Shown: piece by piece, positions 35,062-43,504 of the stretch | Layout of the letters: the number at the start of each line of letters is the position of its first letter | Numbering within the stretch: position 1 is the stretch's first letter | Assembly (NCBI GenBank): GCA_944386475.1 | Contig: CALXBH010000029.1 | Location: 1-64,000 of the forward strand | Source: an uncultured Clostridia bacterium | Lineage (GTDB): Bacteria > Bacillota > Clostridia > Oscillospirales > Ruminococcaceae | Direction of reading: 5' to 3' | DNA length: 64,000 nt | Position numbers and translations under genes: made by a program | Notes under the pieces: model-generated | Database searches by the model: none | What the model was told of the DNA's origin: nothing | The model's input: only the letters and a program-made list of their open reading frames with translations

Positions 35062-35637
35062 ATGAAGCAGGCCCTTGAGAAAATCCTCTCCGCCCTTTCC
35101 TCCCGCCAGAAGGAAAAGCGCCCTTTCCTAGCGGCGATCGACGGCCGGTGCGCCGCAGGCAAGACCACTCTGGCCGCTAAAATCCAGGCTGAGACCGGCT
35201 GTACCCTCCTTCATATGGACGACTTTTTTCTCCGGCCGGAGCAGCGGACCAAAGAGCGGCTGCTCCTCCCCGGCGGCAACGTAGACTGGGAACGGTTTCG
35301 GGGAGAAGTTTTGCTCCCCCTCTCCCGGAGAGAGCCCTTTTGCTACCGCCCCTATAACTGCCATATGCAAAAGCTGATGGAGCCTGTTCCTGTAACCCCC
35401 GGCCCGCTGATTGTGGTGGAGGGCTCCTACAGCTGTCATCCTGAGCTGTGGGATTTTTACGGCCTTCATGTATTTCTCACCGTCAGCCGGGAGGAACAAC
35501 TGAGCCGGATCAAGGCGCGAAACGGCGAAGAAGCGCTCTCTGTCTTCCGGGACAGGTGGATTCCTTTGGAGGAAAGGTATTTTCAGGCGTTTGATCTCCC
35601 TGGGCGGTGTGAGCTTTGCCTGGCAACCGATGGATAA
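35062..35637 (+). CDS. P-loop kinase, uridine kinase-like
   Basis: This 191-residue protein has a Walker A motif (AIDGRCAAGKTTLAAKI), then LLHMDDFFLRPEQR with the Asp pair of uridine kinase-like proteins, LPGGNVDWERFRGEVLLPL, and a VVEGSYSCHPEL Walker-B-like strand. A C-terminal RWIPLEERYFQAF segment is typical of small AAA-like nucleoside kinases. The phosphoryl acceptor is not known. It is one base downstream of the ECF S component, so uptake and phosphorylation of the same compound is likely. The open frame extends 16 codons upstream inside the S-component gene; the ATG at 35062 has GGAG 8 bases before it. A strong terminator follows. Confidence 0.82.
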   Translation: MKQALEKILSALSSRQKEKRPFLAAIDGRCAAGKTTLAAKIQAETGCTLLHMDDFFLRPEQRTKERLLLPGGNVDWERFRGEVLLPLSRREPFCYRPYNCHMQKLMEPVPVTPGPLIVVEGSYSCHPELWDFYGLHVFLTVSREEQLSRIKARNGEEALSVFRDRWIPLEERYFQAFDLPGRCELCLATDG

Positions 35638-35666
35638 AATTGATCCGATAAACCCTAACCGGCAGC

Positions 35667-35712
35667 AAAACGAAATATCCCCCGGCTTAAAAGCCGGGGG
35701 ATATTTCGTTTT
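35667..35712. terminator. Bidirectional intrinsic terminator
   Basis: A 21-bp stem (AAAACGAAATATCCCCCGGC and its complement) with a 4-base loop and T/A runs on both sides separates the kinase gene (+) from the ABC exporter gene (-). Confidence 0.92.
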
Positions 35713-35765
35713 ACTGGCATATGCCGCCGCATTTTCTTTTCTGAAAACCAGATGAAGTAGATGGA

Positions 35766-38354
35766 CTATTCGGTGCGAAGGGCCACCACCGGATCTTTTT
35801 TCGCTGCGATGCGGGAAGGGATCAGTCCGGCAATCACCGTCAGCAGCATGCTTAAAACGATCAAAATAGCCGCCGCTGCCACCGGCAGGCTGGCCAGCCC
35901 GGAGACTCCCAGGGCGTTGCCCAAAAAGTAGTTGATGGGGATATTCAGCAGCAAGGTGATCCCAATTCCCAGCACGCCCGCGCAAAGGCCAACGATAAAG
36001 GTCTCGGCGTTAAATACACGGGAGATATCCTTTTTGGAAGCGCCAATCGCCCGCAGGATACCGATCTCCTTGGTCCGCTCCAAAACTGAGATATAAGTGA
36101 TAATCCCGATCATAATGCTGGACACAATCAGCGAAACGCTGACAAAGGCGATAAGCACATAGCTGACAATGTCAACAATCATTGTCACCGAATCCATCAT
36201 CGTCCCCACAATATCCGAGTAGGTAATGACGTTTCCCTCGTTGCCGGCGTTCGTCTGCTGGGTGTTGTAATCCTCAATCAGCTGGGCAACTGATTCCTTG
36301 GAATCAAAGTCCTTGGCGTAAATGCTGATGCTGGCTGGGTTATCCCTGTCCACAACGCCTAAAAGCCGCAGATTGGAATCATAGGTGGCGCTGGACTGTT
36401 CCGCATAGGTCTGCATAAACTGGGTTCGCTCCTGCTCGGACATAGCTGCCAGCTGCATCTGCTGTTCCTGAGTGAGAGACTCCATATCCAGGTCTTTTCC
36501 GCCCGAGAAAGCCATGCCGGTAAACACATTGATGTCAGGGTTTTCCTGCTGTTCTTTGGCAATTTCGGAATCTCCCACATGGTCGATCACATAATCCTGC
36601 AAACCGGAAGGATATAAAACGCCGCCCATGCGGTTGCCGCTGACCGAGCTCTCCTTAGGCATCACAATGCCCACTACATCAATCGTGAGAGCGTCTTCGC
36701 AGACAGTTTTCATATACTCTTCGTCGCTGCTTTTATCTACCCAGACACCGTTTTCCTTCTGATAAAAATCGGTGTTTAATAAAAGCTTAAAGGAGATGTC
36801 CAAAAGTTCCTCATAGGTATAGGTTTTCTCTTCTACGTCTTTGACTTCCTCGCCGGACATCAAAGCGTTATAGTTATCCACCAGTTCATCCTGGTCCATC
36901 AATCCCAAAGAATATAAGGTGTAGTCGGAGATGTTACCGTTTTGATCCAGCTCCAAAACCACTTCATTGTCGTTTTGCGGCCAGTTGCCGGCGATTACCT
37001 CGTACTGGGAGTTTAACAGGGTCTCCCCGCCGATGATGGGACTAAACACCGTGGTGCCGGACATCTGCTCGGTACCCATCATGGACTGCACCTCAGCCAT
37101 CTCGCCAAATCCCATTTTGTTGAGGATTTCATTGGGGTTTACACGGACAATCCCGCCCACACCATCGGCGTTATAGATGTTTAAATCAAAGCCATAGCCG
37201 TACTGGATGTCGCTGGTGAGCTCATTAAGCTCGCTTTCATGCTCCTCCAGATAGACTTTAAAATCCTTCAGATTGTTCTTTTCCTGTTTGTCTGCCATGG
37301 CGGTGATAATATCGTTGACCATGGGGGTGGAATGAACCTTACCGTCGTCATGCTTAACATCGCTTTGGTTCATGCTCTGCATGGCTTCCATAATCACCGT
37401 CATATCCATGGTGGATTCCTCAATGGTGATGGGATAGCCGGAAAGGGTGTCTTCCTCCAAACCGTTAATATACGTCTGGACGCCGTTGGAGAAGGATAAG
37501 ATCAGCGCGATGCCGATGATACCGATGCTACCCGCAAAGGAGGTAAGGATCGTCCGGCCCTTTTTCGTAAACAGGTTGTTCAGGCTCAAGGAAAGAGCCG
37601 TATAAAAAGACATACTGGTTTTTTTGCCCTTTTTCCTGTCCTTTTTCTCCTTTTCCGGCAGGTCTTTCTCCTCATCCGCGCAGGGAGCGCTGTCATCGGT
37701 GACCTCCCCGTCCAGCAGGCGGATAATCCGGGTGGAATACTGCTTTGCAAGCTCCGGGTTGTGGGTGACCATCACCACCAGCTTATCTTTGGAAATTTCC
37801 TTTAAAATCTCCATTACCTGTACGCTGGTCTCGGAATCCAGCGCACCGGTGGGCTCGTCAGCCAGCAAAATGTCCGGATCGTTAATAAGGGCCCGGGCGA
37901 TAGCCACTCGCTGCATCTGGCCGCCGGACATCTGATTGGGTTTTTTATGGATTTGGGAGGAAAGCCCCACCTTGTCCAATACTTCCATCGCCCTTTTCCG
38001 GCGCTCCGATTTAGAGACGCCGGAGAGAGTGAGCGCCAGCTCCACGTTGGCCAGCACCGTCTGATGGGGGATTAAGTTATAGCTTTGGAACACAAAGCCC
38101 ACCGAATGGTTGCGGTATACGTCCCAGTCTTTGTTTTTATATTCCTTGGTAGATTTTCCGTTGATAATCAGATCGCCGCTGGTGTACTGGTCCAGTCCGC
38201 CGATGATGTTTAAAAGGGTTGTCTTGCCGCAGCCGCTCTGCCCCAGAATCGAAACAAATTCCGAATCCCGAAACTTTAAGCTGACCCCTTTCAGCGCGTG
38301 AACAACCTCCGCGCCGGAGCGGTAGTCCTTGGTGATATTTTTCAGCTCGAGCAT
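35766..38354 (-). CDS. Fused ABC exporter, ATPase plus MacB/FtsX-like permease
   Basis: This 862-residue protein joins a LolD/MacB-type ATPase to an FtsX-like permease. The ATPase has Walker A GQSGCGKT at 38-45, signature MSGGQ at 142-146 and Walker B ILLADE at 162-167. The first permease helix is near residues 265-290. A large extracellular domain (about 295-690) and three C-terminal helices follow (IVSYVLIAFVSVSLIVSSIMIG, AGVLGIGITLLLNIPINYF, AAAAILIVLSMLLTVIAGLIP). Such mechanotransmission-type transporters expel peptides, antibiotics or lipoproteins. The cargo is unknown. It is a single-gene unit with its own promoter at 38396. AGGAGG precedes the ATG. Confidence 0.92.
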   Translation of the reverse strand: MLELKNITKDYRSGAEVVHALKGVSLKFRDSEFVSILGQSGCGKTTLLNIIGGLDQYTSGDLIINGKSTKEYKNKDWDVYRNHSVGFVFQSYNLIPHQTVLANVELALTLSGVSKSERRKRAMEVLDKVGLSSQIHKKPNQMSGGQMQRVAIARALINDPDILLADEPTGALDSETSVQVMEILKEISKDKLVVMVTHNPELAKQYSTRIIRLLDGEVTDDSAPCADEEKDLPEKEKKDRKKGKKTSMSFYTALSLSLNNLFTKKGRTILTSFAGSIGIIGIALILSFSNGVQTYINGLEEDTLSGYPITIEESTMDMTVIMEAMQSMNQSDVKHDDGKVHSTPMVNDIITAMADKQEKNNLKDFKVYLEEHESELNELTSDIQYGYGFDLNIYNADGVGGIVRVNPNEILNKMGFGEMAEVQSMMGTEQMSGTTVFSPIIGGETLLNSQYEVIAGNWPQNDNEVVLELDQNGNISDYTLYSLGLMDQDELVDNYNALMSGEEVKDVEEKTYTYEELLDISFKLLLNTDFYQKENGVWVDKSSDEEYMKTVCEDALTIDVVGIVMPKESSVSGNRMGGVLYPSGLQDYVIDHVGDSEIAKEQQENPDINVFTGMAFSGGKDLDMESLTQEQQMQLAAMSEQERTQFMQTYAEQSSATYDSNLRLLGVVDRDNPASISIYAKDFDSKESVAQLIEDYNTQQTNAGNEGNVITYSDIVGTMMDSVTMIVDIVSYVLIAFVSVSLIVSSIMIGIITYISVLERTKEIGILRAIGASKKDISRVFNAETFIVGLCAGVLGIGITLLLNIPINYFLGNALGVSGLASLPVAAAAILIVLSMLLTVIAGLIPSRIAAKKDPVVALRTE

Positions 38355-38395
38355 CGTATTCCTCCTACCGATTCCAAATGTAAATACTAAGTGAT

Positions 38396-38424
38396 ATTAT
38401 ACAGGAGCGGTAGGGCTTTTTCAA
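38396..38424 (-). promoter_or_regulatory. Promoter of the fused ABC exporter gene
   Basis: On the minus strand TTGAAA (38424-38419), a 17-base spacer and TATAAT (38401-38396). Confidence 0.75.
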
Positions 38425-38492
38425 TCTTCCATTTGTATGTAATTTTTAAATAGTTGTTGCCGAATTTTGAACGTGATGGCTCGGAAGAGGGT

Positions 38493-38527
38493 AAAAAATG
38501 CCGCCCATATCAAATGAGCGGCATTTT
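38493..38527 (-). terminator. Intrinsic terminator after the cytosolic GH76 gene
   Basis: The minus strand reads AAAATGCCGC, then GCGGCATTTTTT, with a short AT-rich loop. It lies just after the GH76 stop codon. Confidence 0.85.
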
Positions 38528-38549
38528 CAGCGCTTTTCTCCAAAATTTT

Positions 38550-39695
38550 TTAGTCTTCCCGAATATCCTGCTCAAAAATCGACAGCAGTGCGTACATCTC
38601 CACGTTGGCGCTGTGGTCCAAGGCTTCCTTATAGGTGTCCTTAGTCACATCTTCCCGCCAGCCCCGCAGCCAGTCCACCGGCAAAAAGCCGTCTTTTTTG
38701 TAGTGGTCATAAGCGTAGTCGATGGATTTTTGATAAGCTTCAATGTAGATAAGGGCCTCTTCCTTAGCATAGGGGTAAAGATCGATATACCCTTTGAGCA
38801 AAATGCAGTTAAACCAGATGGTGGTGGCCACCGGCCATTCCACATAGCCCTCTTTCACCGTCTTGTCGCCAAAATAATCGTACGCCCCTTTGGCACAGGA
38901 GAGGGCTTCGTCCAAATACGCCTGCTCCCCTGTGATCCCGTACAGCGCCGCCGCGCCCGAGATCATCGTCCCGGTGTTGTAAGTGTAAAAGCCGGTGCCT
39001 TTGGGGCTTCCCTCCACCCAGGTGCCGTCAGCCTGCTGCTTGGCGCAGATTAAATCCTCATAGATGTTTTTCTCCCGGTCTTTTAAGTTATGCACCGAAA
39101 ACGCATAGATCTTTTTCGCCCAGGCGAGGTATTCCTCTTTGCCGGTGTGACGGTATAAGTCCACTAAAGGCTTAATCAGCGGGTTGTTGGAGCAGCTGTG
39201 GCGGGCGTGCTTGCGGGAATCCCAAAACATGCCGCCCAGCGGCTCAAACCAGGCCTCCCGGATCAAAAAGTCCGCCAGATACTCCGCCTTCTGCAGATGC
39301 TTTTTGTCCCCGGTGATCTCATAGGCCCGCAAAAAGTTAATAATCAGCCATTCGTTGTCGTCAAACGCAAGTCCGGGGTCGGTGGCGCCCCGGGGCGTTT
39401 GCCCCCGGTTGACCACATAGCCCCACAGCTTCCCGTCCTTTAAATAGCCGTAATACTCCAGCCCGACGATCACGTTTTCCATTAAAGGGATGTTGTCGTG
39501 ATCCAGATACGCCAGCTTATCGGTCATCTCCATCAGCCCGATATACTCCCAGCAGGAGGCAAGCCCTTTGGTGTTGGGGGAGTTAAACAAAAGCTCATGG
39601 CTTAACGGGTTGTAAAATTCCTTGTAATAAGCTTTTCCAAGCTCCATGGCCCGCTCTTTATTGCGCTGGGCCAACGCAGCACTTTCCTTGTCCAT
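38550..39695 (-). CDS. Cytosolic GH76-family alpha-1,6-mannanase paralogue
   Basis: This 381-residue GH76 protein has no signal peptide or linker. AFDDNEWLIINFLRAYEITGD carries the catalytic Asp pair at 112-113. GGMFWDSRKHARHSCSNNPLIKPLVDLYRHTGKEEYL and YNTGTMISGAAALYGITGEQAYL match, motif by motif, the anchored enzyme encoded at 6850-8373. It therefore looks like a duplicate adapted to short imported oligosaccharides. It lies downstream of an iron alcohol dehydrogenase gene and about 10 kb from the main cluster. AAAGGA lies 9 bases before the ATG. An unusual feature is intracellular placement of a nominally endo-acting enzyme, so an exo or short-chain preference is possible. Confidence 0.88.
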   Translation of the reverse strand: MDKESAALAQRNKERAMELGKAYYKEFYNPLSHELLFNSPNTKGLASCWEYIGLMEMTDKLAYLDHDNIPLMENVIVGLEYYGYLKDGKLWGYVVNRGQTPRGATDPGLAFDDNEWLIINFLRAYEITGDKKHLQKAEYLADFLIREAWFEPLGGMFWDSRKHARHSCSNNPLIKPLVDLYRHTGKEEYLAWAKKIYAFSVHNLKDREKNIYEDLICAKQQADGTWVEGSPKGTGFYTYNTGTMISGAAALYGITGEQAYLDEALSCAKGAYDYFGDKTVKEGYVEWPVATTIWFNCILLKGYIDLYPYAKEEALIYIEAYQKSIDYAYDHYKKDGFLPVDWLRGWREDVTKDTYKEALDHSANVEMYALLSIFEQDIRED

Positions 39696-39782
39696 TTTAT
39701 GTAATCCTTTCTTTTGTATGGATACGCCGTTTTTATGTTTCTATCTATCTTTCACGGCAATTCTTATGTGTTTAATGGAACC

Positions 39783-40958
39783 TTACAGAGCCAGCCGGTA
39801 GATGTTATACACATCCTCTTCCCCCAGCTTTTTAAAGTGTCCCACCGTTTTATCCGGCTTGTCGCTGGCACAGCGTTTCGCCAGCGCGGCGATTTTGTCC
39901 TCCCCAATCCCTACCTCAGACAAGCGGGTGGGCAGACCAATACTCTGATAAAACCGCTCCAGCCGGGAAACGCCTTCCAAAATCACCCCGTCGATATCCT
40001 CGGCGGCGGAAACCGACACGTCGAACATCCGCACGGCGAACTGGATAAACCGGTCTTTGTTTTCCGGATAAACATACTTCATCCAGGCGGGGAACACGAT
40101 GGAAAGACCCGCACCGTGGGCTAAATCAGTCTCGGCGGAAAGCTCGTGCTCCATGGCGTGGGAGGCCCAGTCCCCGACCCGCCCGGTGTTTAACAGGTTG
40201 TTGTGGGCGATGCAGCCGGCCCACATAACCTCAGCCCGGGCATTGTAGTCGTCACCGTTTGCGATAGCCCAGGGCGCGTTGTTGAGGATGGTCCGAAAAT
40301 CCGCCTCGATCAGCCGGTCGGTTAAATCGGTATGCCGCACCTGGGTGAAAAACCGCTCCATCAAATGAGCCAGAATGTCCGACGCCCCACAAGCGGTCTG
40401 GTAGCCGGACAACGAAAAGGTGTTCTCCGGGTTGAGCGCCGACGCCTTGGGGATAATCCAATCGCTGTGAAAACTTCGCTTCAGTCCCAACTCCTCGTTG
40501 GTAATCACCATGGAGTCGCTGCTCTCGCTTCCTGCGGCGGCGATGGTGAGCACAGCGGCGATGGGGAGCGCCGACGACGGCGCGGCCTTTTTCGCAAAAA
40601 AGTCCCACACGTCCCCGTCATAAGGAACTCCCGCTGCAACCGCCTTGGCTGTGTCGATCACGCTGCCGCCGCCGACGGCCAGCACCGCCTGGATATCCTT
40701 TTCCCGGCAAAGGCGGATTCCTTCCCGCACCAAAGAGAGCCTGGGGTTTGGCTTTACGCCGCCAAGCTCGGTAAATTCAATGCCCGACTGCTGCAACAGG
40801 CCGGTCACTTTGTCATAAACGCCGTTTTGAAGGATGCTGCCGCCGCCGTATATAAGCAGCACCCTGTTTCCGTAAGCGGCAAGCTCCTGAACAAGCTTTT
40901 GTTCGCTGTCCCGGCCAAAGAGAATTTTGGCGGGATTATAATAGGTAAAATCGATCAT
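39783..40958 (-). CDS. Iron-containing alcohol dehydrogenase (YqhD/BdhA-like)
   Basis: This 391-residue group III alcohol dehydrogenase has the cofactor loop AVGGGSVIDTAKAVA. Metal-ligand segments are GASDILAHLMERFF (Asp and His), SHAMEHELSAETDLAHGAGLSIVFPAW (two His). The length and motif order match NADPH-dependent butanol/aldehyde reductases such as BdhA and YqhD, which remove aldehydes or make alcohols during fermentation. I used the ATG at 40958, with AAGGAG 8 bases upstream; the open frame continues 23 codons without support. It precedes the second GH76 gene on the same strand by 87 bases, but no functional tie is evident. Confidence 0.93.
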   Translation of the reverse strand: MIDFTYYNPAKILFGRDSEQKLVQELAAYGNRVLLIYGGGSILQNGVYDKVTGLLQQSGIEFTELGGVKPNPRLSLVREGIRLCREKDIQAVLAVGGGSVIDTAKAVAAGVPYDGDVWDFFAKKAAPSSALPIAAVLTIAAAGSESSDSMVITNEELGLKRSFHSDWIIPKASALNPENTFSLSGYQTACGASDILAHLMERFFTQVRHTDLTDRLIEADFRTILNNAPWAIANGDDYNARAEVMWAGCIAHNNLLNTGRVGDWASHAMEHELSAETDLAHGAGLSIVFPAWMKYVYPENKDRFIQFAVRMFDVSVSAAEDIDGVILEGVSRLERFYQSIGLPTRLSEVGIGEDKIAALAKRCASDKPDKTVGHFKKLGEEDVYNIYRLAL

Positions 40959-41138
40959 CTGTGGTTCTCCTTTTCCTTCTGGGGGTATTTTAACAGCTGG
41001 GGTGCCATTTCCGGCTGTTTTCATCACACGCCAATTATTGTACCAGAACGCCTTGGAAAAAGAAAGACGAAAACAGGGATATCTCCGAAGGAAATTTTGT
41101 CAAGGCCAATTTTCAGCGGACACCGCATGGAAAACAAG

Positions 41139-41179
41139 CAAAAACAACCTGATGCATTTGGATGACATCAGGTTGTTTT
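41139..41179 (-). terminator. Intrinsic terminator after thiD
   Basis: AACAACCTGATG pairs with CATCAGGTTGTT (41143-41154 with 41166-41177), followed by TTTTTGCTTG on the minus strand. Confidence 0.88.
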
Positions 41180-41197
41180 GATTCCTTAAATATCAAT

Positions 41198-41980
41198 TTA
41201 CGGGATGCGGTAGGTGTGGTCCAACGGGCCGGAGCCTTTCCCCAGGTCGAGCATAGCCTCCAGCGCGCCGGTTAAATACTCCTTGGCGCGGCGGACACTT
41301 TGCTCCAGCGAGATCCCCGCCGCCAGATTGCAGGCGATGGCCGAGGACAGGGTGCAGCCGGTGCCGTGGGTGTTGGGATTGTCGATTTTGCGGGACTGGT
41401 ACCACCGGGCGTACCCTTGCAGGTATAAAAGATCGGTGGCTTCTTCCACCAGATGCCCGCCTTTAATGAGCACCGCCGCCGGGATCTTTTTGGAGATCGC
41501 CTGGGCGGCCCGAACCATATCCTGCCGGTCTTTGATGGAAAAGCCGCACAGGATCTCAGCCTCCGGGATGTTGGGGGTGATTACGGCGCCTAACGGCATC
41601 AGGGTTTCGGTCAAAGCGGTGAGGGCTTTTTCATCCAGCAGCCGGCTGCCGCTGGTGGACACCATCACCGGGTCGATCACAATGTTTTGCGCCCGGTATT
41701 CAGTGAGCTTTTGGGCGATAATCTCAATAATCTCCCCGTTGGACACCATGCCGATCTTCACAGCGTCCGGGACAATATCGGTAAACACACAGTCCAGCTG
41801 TTTGGCCACAAATTCCCCCGGCACATCCAAAATCCCGTAAACGCCGGTGGTGTTCTGGGCAGTCAGGGCGGTGATGACGCTCATCCCGTACATTTTGTGG
41901 GCCGTCATGGTTTTTAAATCCGCCTGAATCCCCGCGCCGCCGCTGGAATCCGAACCGGCGATGGTAAGCACTTTTTTCAC
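41198..41980 (-). CDS. thiD: Hydroxymethylpyrimidine phosphate kinase ThiD
   Basis: ThiD phosphorylates HMP and HMP-phosphate to HMP-pyrophosphate for thiamine synthesis. The 260-residue product has the ribokinase-fold motifs VLTIAGSDSSGGAGIQADLKT at the N-terminus and NTHGTGCTLSSAIA near the end, with DPVMVSTSGSRLL in between. I chose the GTG at 41980 (AAGGAG 11 bases upstream), which gives the normal N-terminus; an ATG at 42010 lies within the end of thiE and lacks a ribosome site. It is the last gene of the riboswitch-controlled thi operon. Confidence 0.95.
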   Translation of the reverse strand: MKKVLTIAGSDSSGGAGIQADLKTMTAHKMYGMSVITALTAQNTTGVYGILDVPGEFVAKQLDCVFTDIVPDAVKIGMVSNGEIIEIIAQKLTEYRAQNIVIDPVMVSTSGSRLLDEKALTALTETLMPLGAVITPNIPEAEILCGFSIKDRQDMVRAAQAISKKIPAAVLIKGGHLVEEATDLLYLQGYARWYQSRKIDNPNTHGTGCTLSSAIACNLAAGISLEQSVRRAKEYLTGALEAMLDLGKGSGPLDHTYRIP

Positions 41981-42019
41981 GATTGGTCGCACTCCTTCAA
42001 ACGGGCCCAAAGCGGCGGT

Positions 42020-42667
42020 TTATTCCGCCTGGCCGAACGTCTGCTCCGACAGCGACCGGAGCAGACGGCATTCTGTTTCAATGTCGCCGCTGGCAAAGAC
42101 GGCAGACACCAGCGCCACGCCGTCCACCCCCGTCCCCCGCAGGGTGGGGAGATTTTCCCGGGTAATGCCGCCGATGGCGCACACCGGGATGTCCACCGCC
42201 CGGCAGATGGCGGCCATCTCCTCCCGGGAGACAGGCCGGGCGTCCAGCTTGGTGGAGGTCATAAAAGCGGCCCCCACTCCCAGGTAATCCGCGCCGTCTT
42301 TTTGCGCCTGGACGGCCTGCTCCACCGTCCGGGCCGACACCCCCAAAATCATCTCAGAACCGATGATCTGCCGGACGGCCGCCGCGTTCATGTCCTTTTG
42401 CCCCACATGGACGCCGTCCGCCCCCGCTTTGACCGCCAGCTCCACCCGGTCGTTAATAATCAGGGGGGCTTTATAATGGCGGCACAGCTCTTTCATCGCC
42501 AGCGCTTCTTTAAAAAACTCCTCGTCGGAAAGCTCCTTTTCCCTGAGCTGTATGCAGGTGGCGCCGCCTTTTAAGGCCGCCTCCACCTGGTTTAGAAGGG
42601 TTCCCGTCCCCACCCAGGCCCGGTCGGTCACGGCATACAGCCGCATGGTCGTTTTATTGCACTTCAT
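42020..42667 (-). CDS. thiE: Thiamine-phosphate synthase ThiE
   Basis: ThiE joins HMP-pyrophosphate to thiazole phosphate to make thiamine phosphate. The 215-residue protein has the TIM-barrel motifs LYAVTDRAWVGTGTL, CIQLREKELSDEEF, LIINDRVELAVKAGADGVHVGQKD and VCAIGGITRENLPTL. The ATG at 42667 gives MKCNKTTMRLYAVTDR, a common N-terminus in clostridial ThiE, and overlaps the end of thiM by 14 bases; a GTG at 42676 is also in frame. Confidence 0.95.
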   Translation of the reverse strand: MKCNKTTMRLYAVTDRAWVGTGTLLNQVEAALKGGATCIQLREKELSDEEFFKEALAMKELCRHYKAPLIINDRVELAVKAGADGVHVGQKDMNAAAVRQIIGSEMILGVSARTVEQAVQAQKDGADYLGVGAAFMTSTKLDARPVSREEMAAICRAVDIPVCAIGGITRENLPTLRGTGVDGVALVSAVFASGDIETECRLLRSLSEQTFGQAE

Positions 42668-43475
42668 AATTCGCACCGCTTTCCAGCTGTTCGGGCGTCA
42701 GGCAAAAGACGCTGTCGATCAGATGCCCCCGGAAGGAGAAATTCCCTTCCCCGGGAGCCATTTTTTGATAAGCCTCCTCGCCGCACAACCCCATGGCGCA
42801 CACGGCGGCCGCCGCAGCGGGAAGAGGCTCTTCGGGGTTGGCCGCCAGATAGGCCGCCGTCATGGCGCTGAGCATACAGCCCGCTCCGGTGATCTTGCTT
42901 AGCATAGAGGTTCCATTGCGCAGCAGAAAGGTGCGGCTGCCGTCGGTGACGATGTCCACCGCGCCGGTGGCTGCCACCACCGCCCCCGTGCGCAGAGAAA
43001 GCGTTTTGGCGAGACGGACAGCCTCTTCTAGCCCTTCTGCTTTTATTTTGTCCGTTTCGCCCGCGTCTACCCCCTGGGAGGAGCTGCTTCCCACCGCCAG
43101 GGCTTTGATCTCCGAACAGTTTCCCCGTATGACGGCTACCTGTACTTCCTCTAGCAGCCGGGCGGCGGTTTCGGTCCGCAGGCGGGAGGTTCCTACCCCC
43201 ACCGGGTCCAGCACCACCGGGATGCCCCGGCGGCTCGCTTCTTTCCCCGCCGCCAGCATGGAGGGGATCACGCTTTGCCGCAGCGTCCCCATGTTGAGCA
43301 CAAGGCCGTCGCACCGGGAGGTGATCTCCTCCACCTCCGCCCGGTCGGTGGCCATGATGGGAGAAGCGCCGCAGGCCAGCAGGATGTTGGCGCAGTCGTT
43401 GACGGTGACGAAATTGGTGATGTTGTGGATCAGGGGAGAGCGTTCCCGGAGGTTTTTAAGCCTTTCCCCAAACAT
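42654..43475 (-). CDS. thiM: Hydroxyethylthiazole kinase ThiM
   Basis: ThiM phosphorylates salvaged hydroxyethylthiazole. This 273-residue protein shows IHNITNFVTVNDCANILLACGASPIMA near the start, PVVLDPVGVGTSRLR, IRGNCSEIKALAG-like text and TGAGCMLSAMTAAYLA near the end, all ThiM hallmarks. AAGGAAG precedes the ATG. It lies between thiC and thiE. No thiG, thiH, thiF or thiS is found here, so at this locus thiazole comes from salvage. Confidence 0.95.
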   Translation of the reverse strand: MFGERLKNLRERSPLIHNITNFVTVNDCANILLACGASPIMATDRAEVEEITSRCDGLVLNMGTLRQSVIPSMLAAGKEASRRGIPVVLDPVGVGTSRLRTETAARLLEEVQVAVIRGNCSEIKALAVGSSSSQGVDAGETDKIKAEGLEEAVRLAKTLSLRTGAVVAATGAVDIVTDGSRTFLLRNGTSMLSKITGAGCMLSAMTAAYLAANPEEPLPAAAAAVCAMGLCGEEAYQKMAPGEGNFSFRGHLIDSVFCLTPEQLESGANYEVQ

Positions 43476-43504
43476 GTATATGGTACTTCCTTTCCAAACA
43501 AAGC

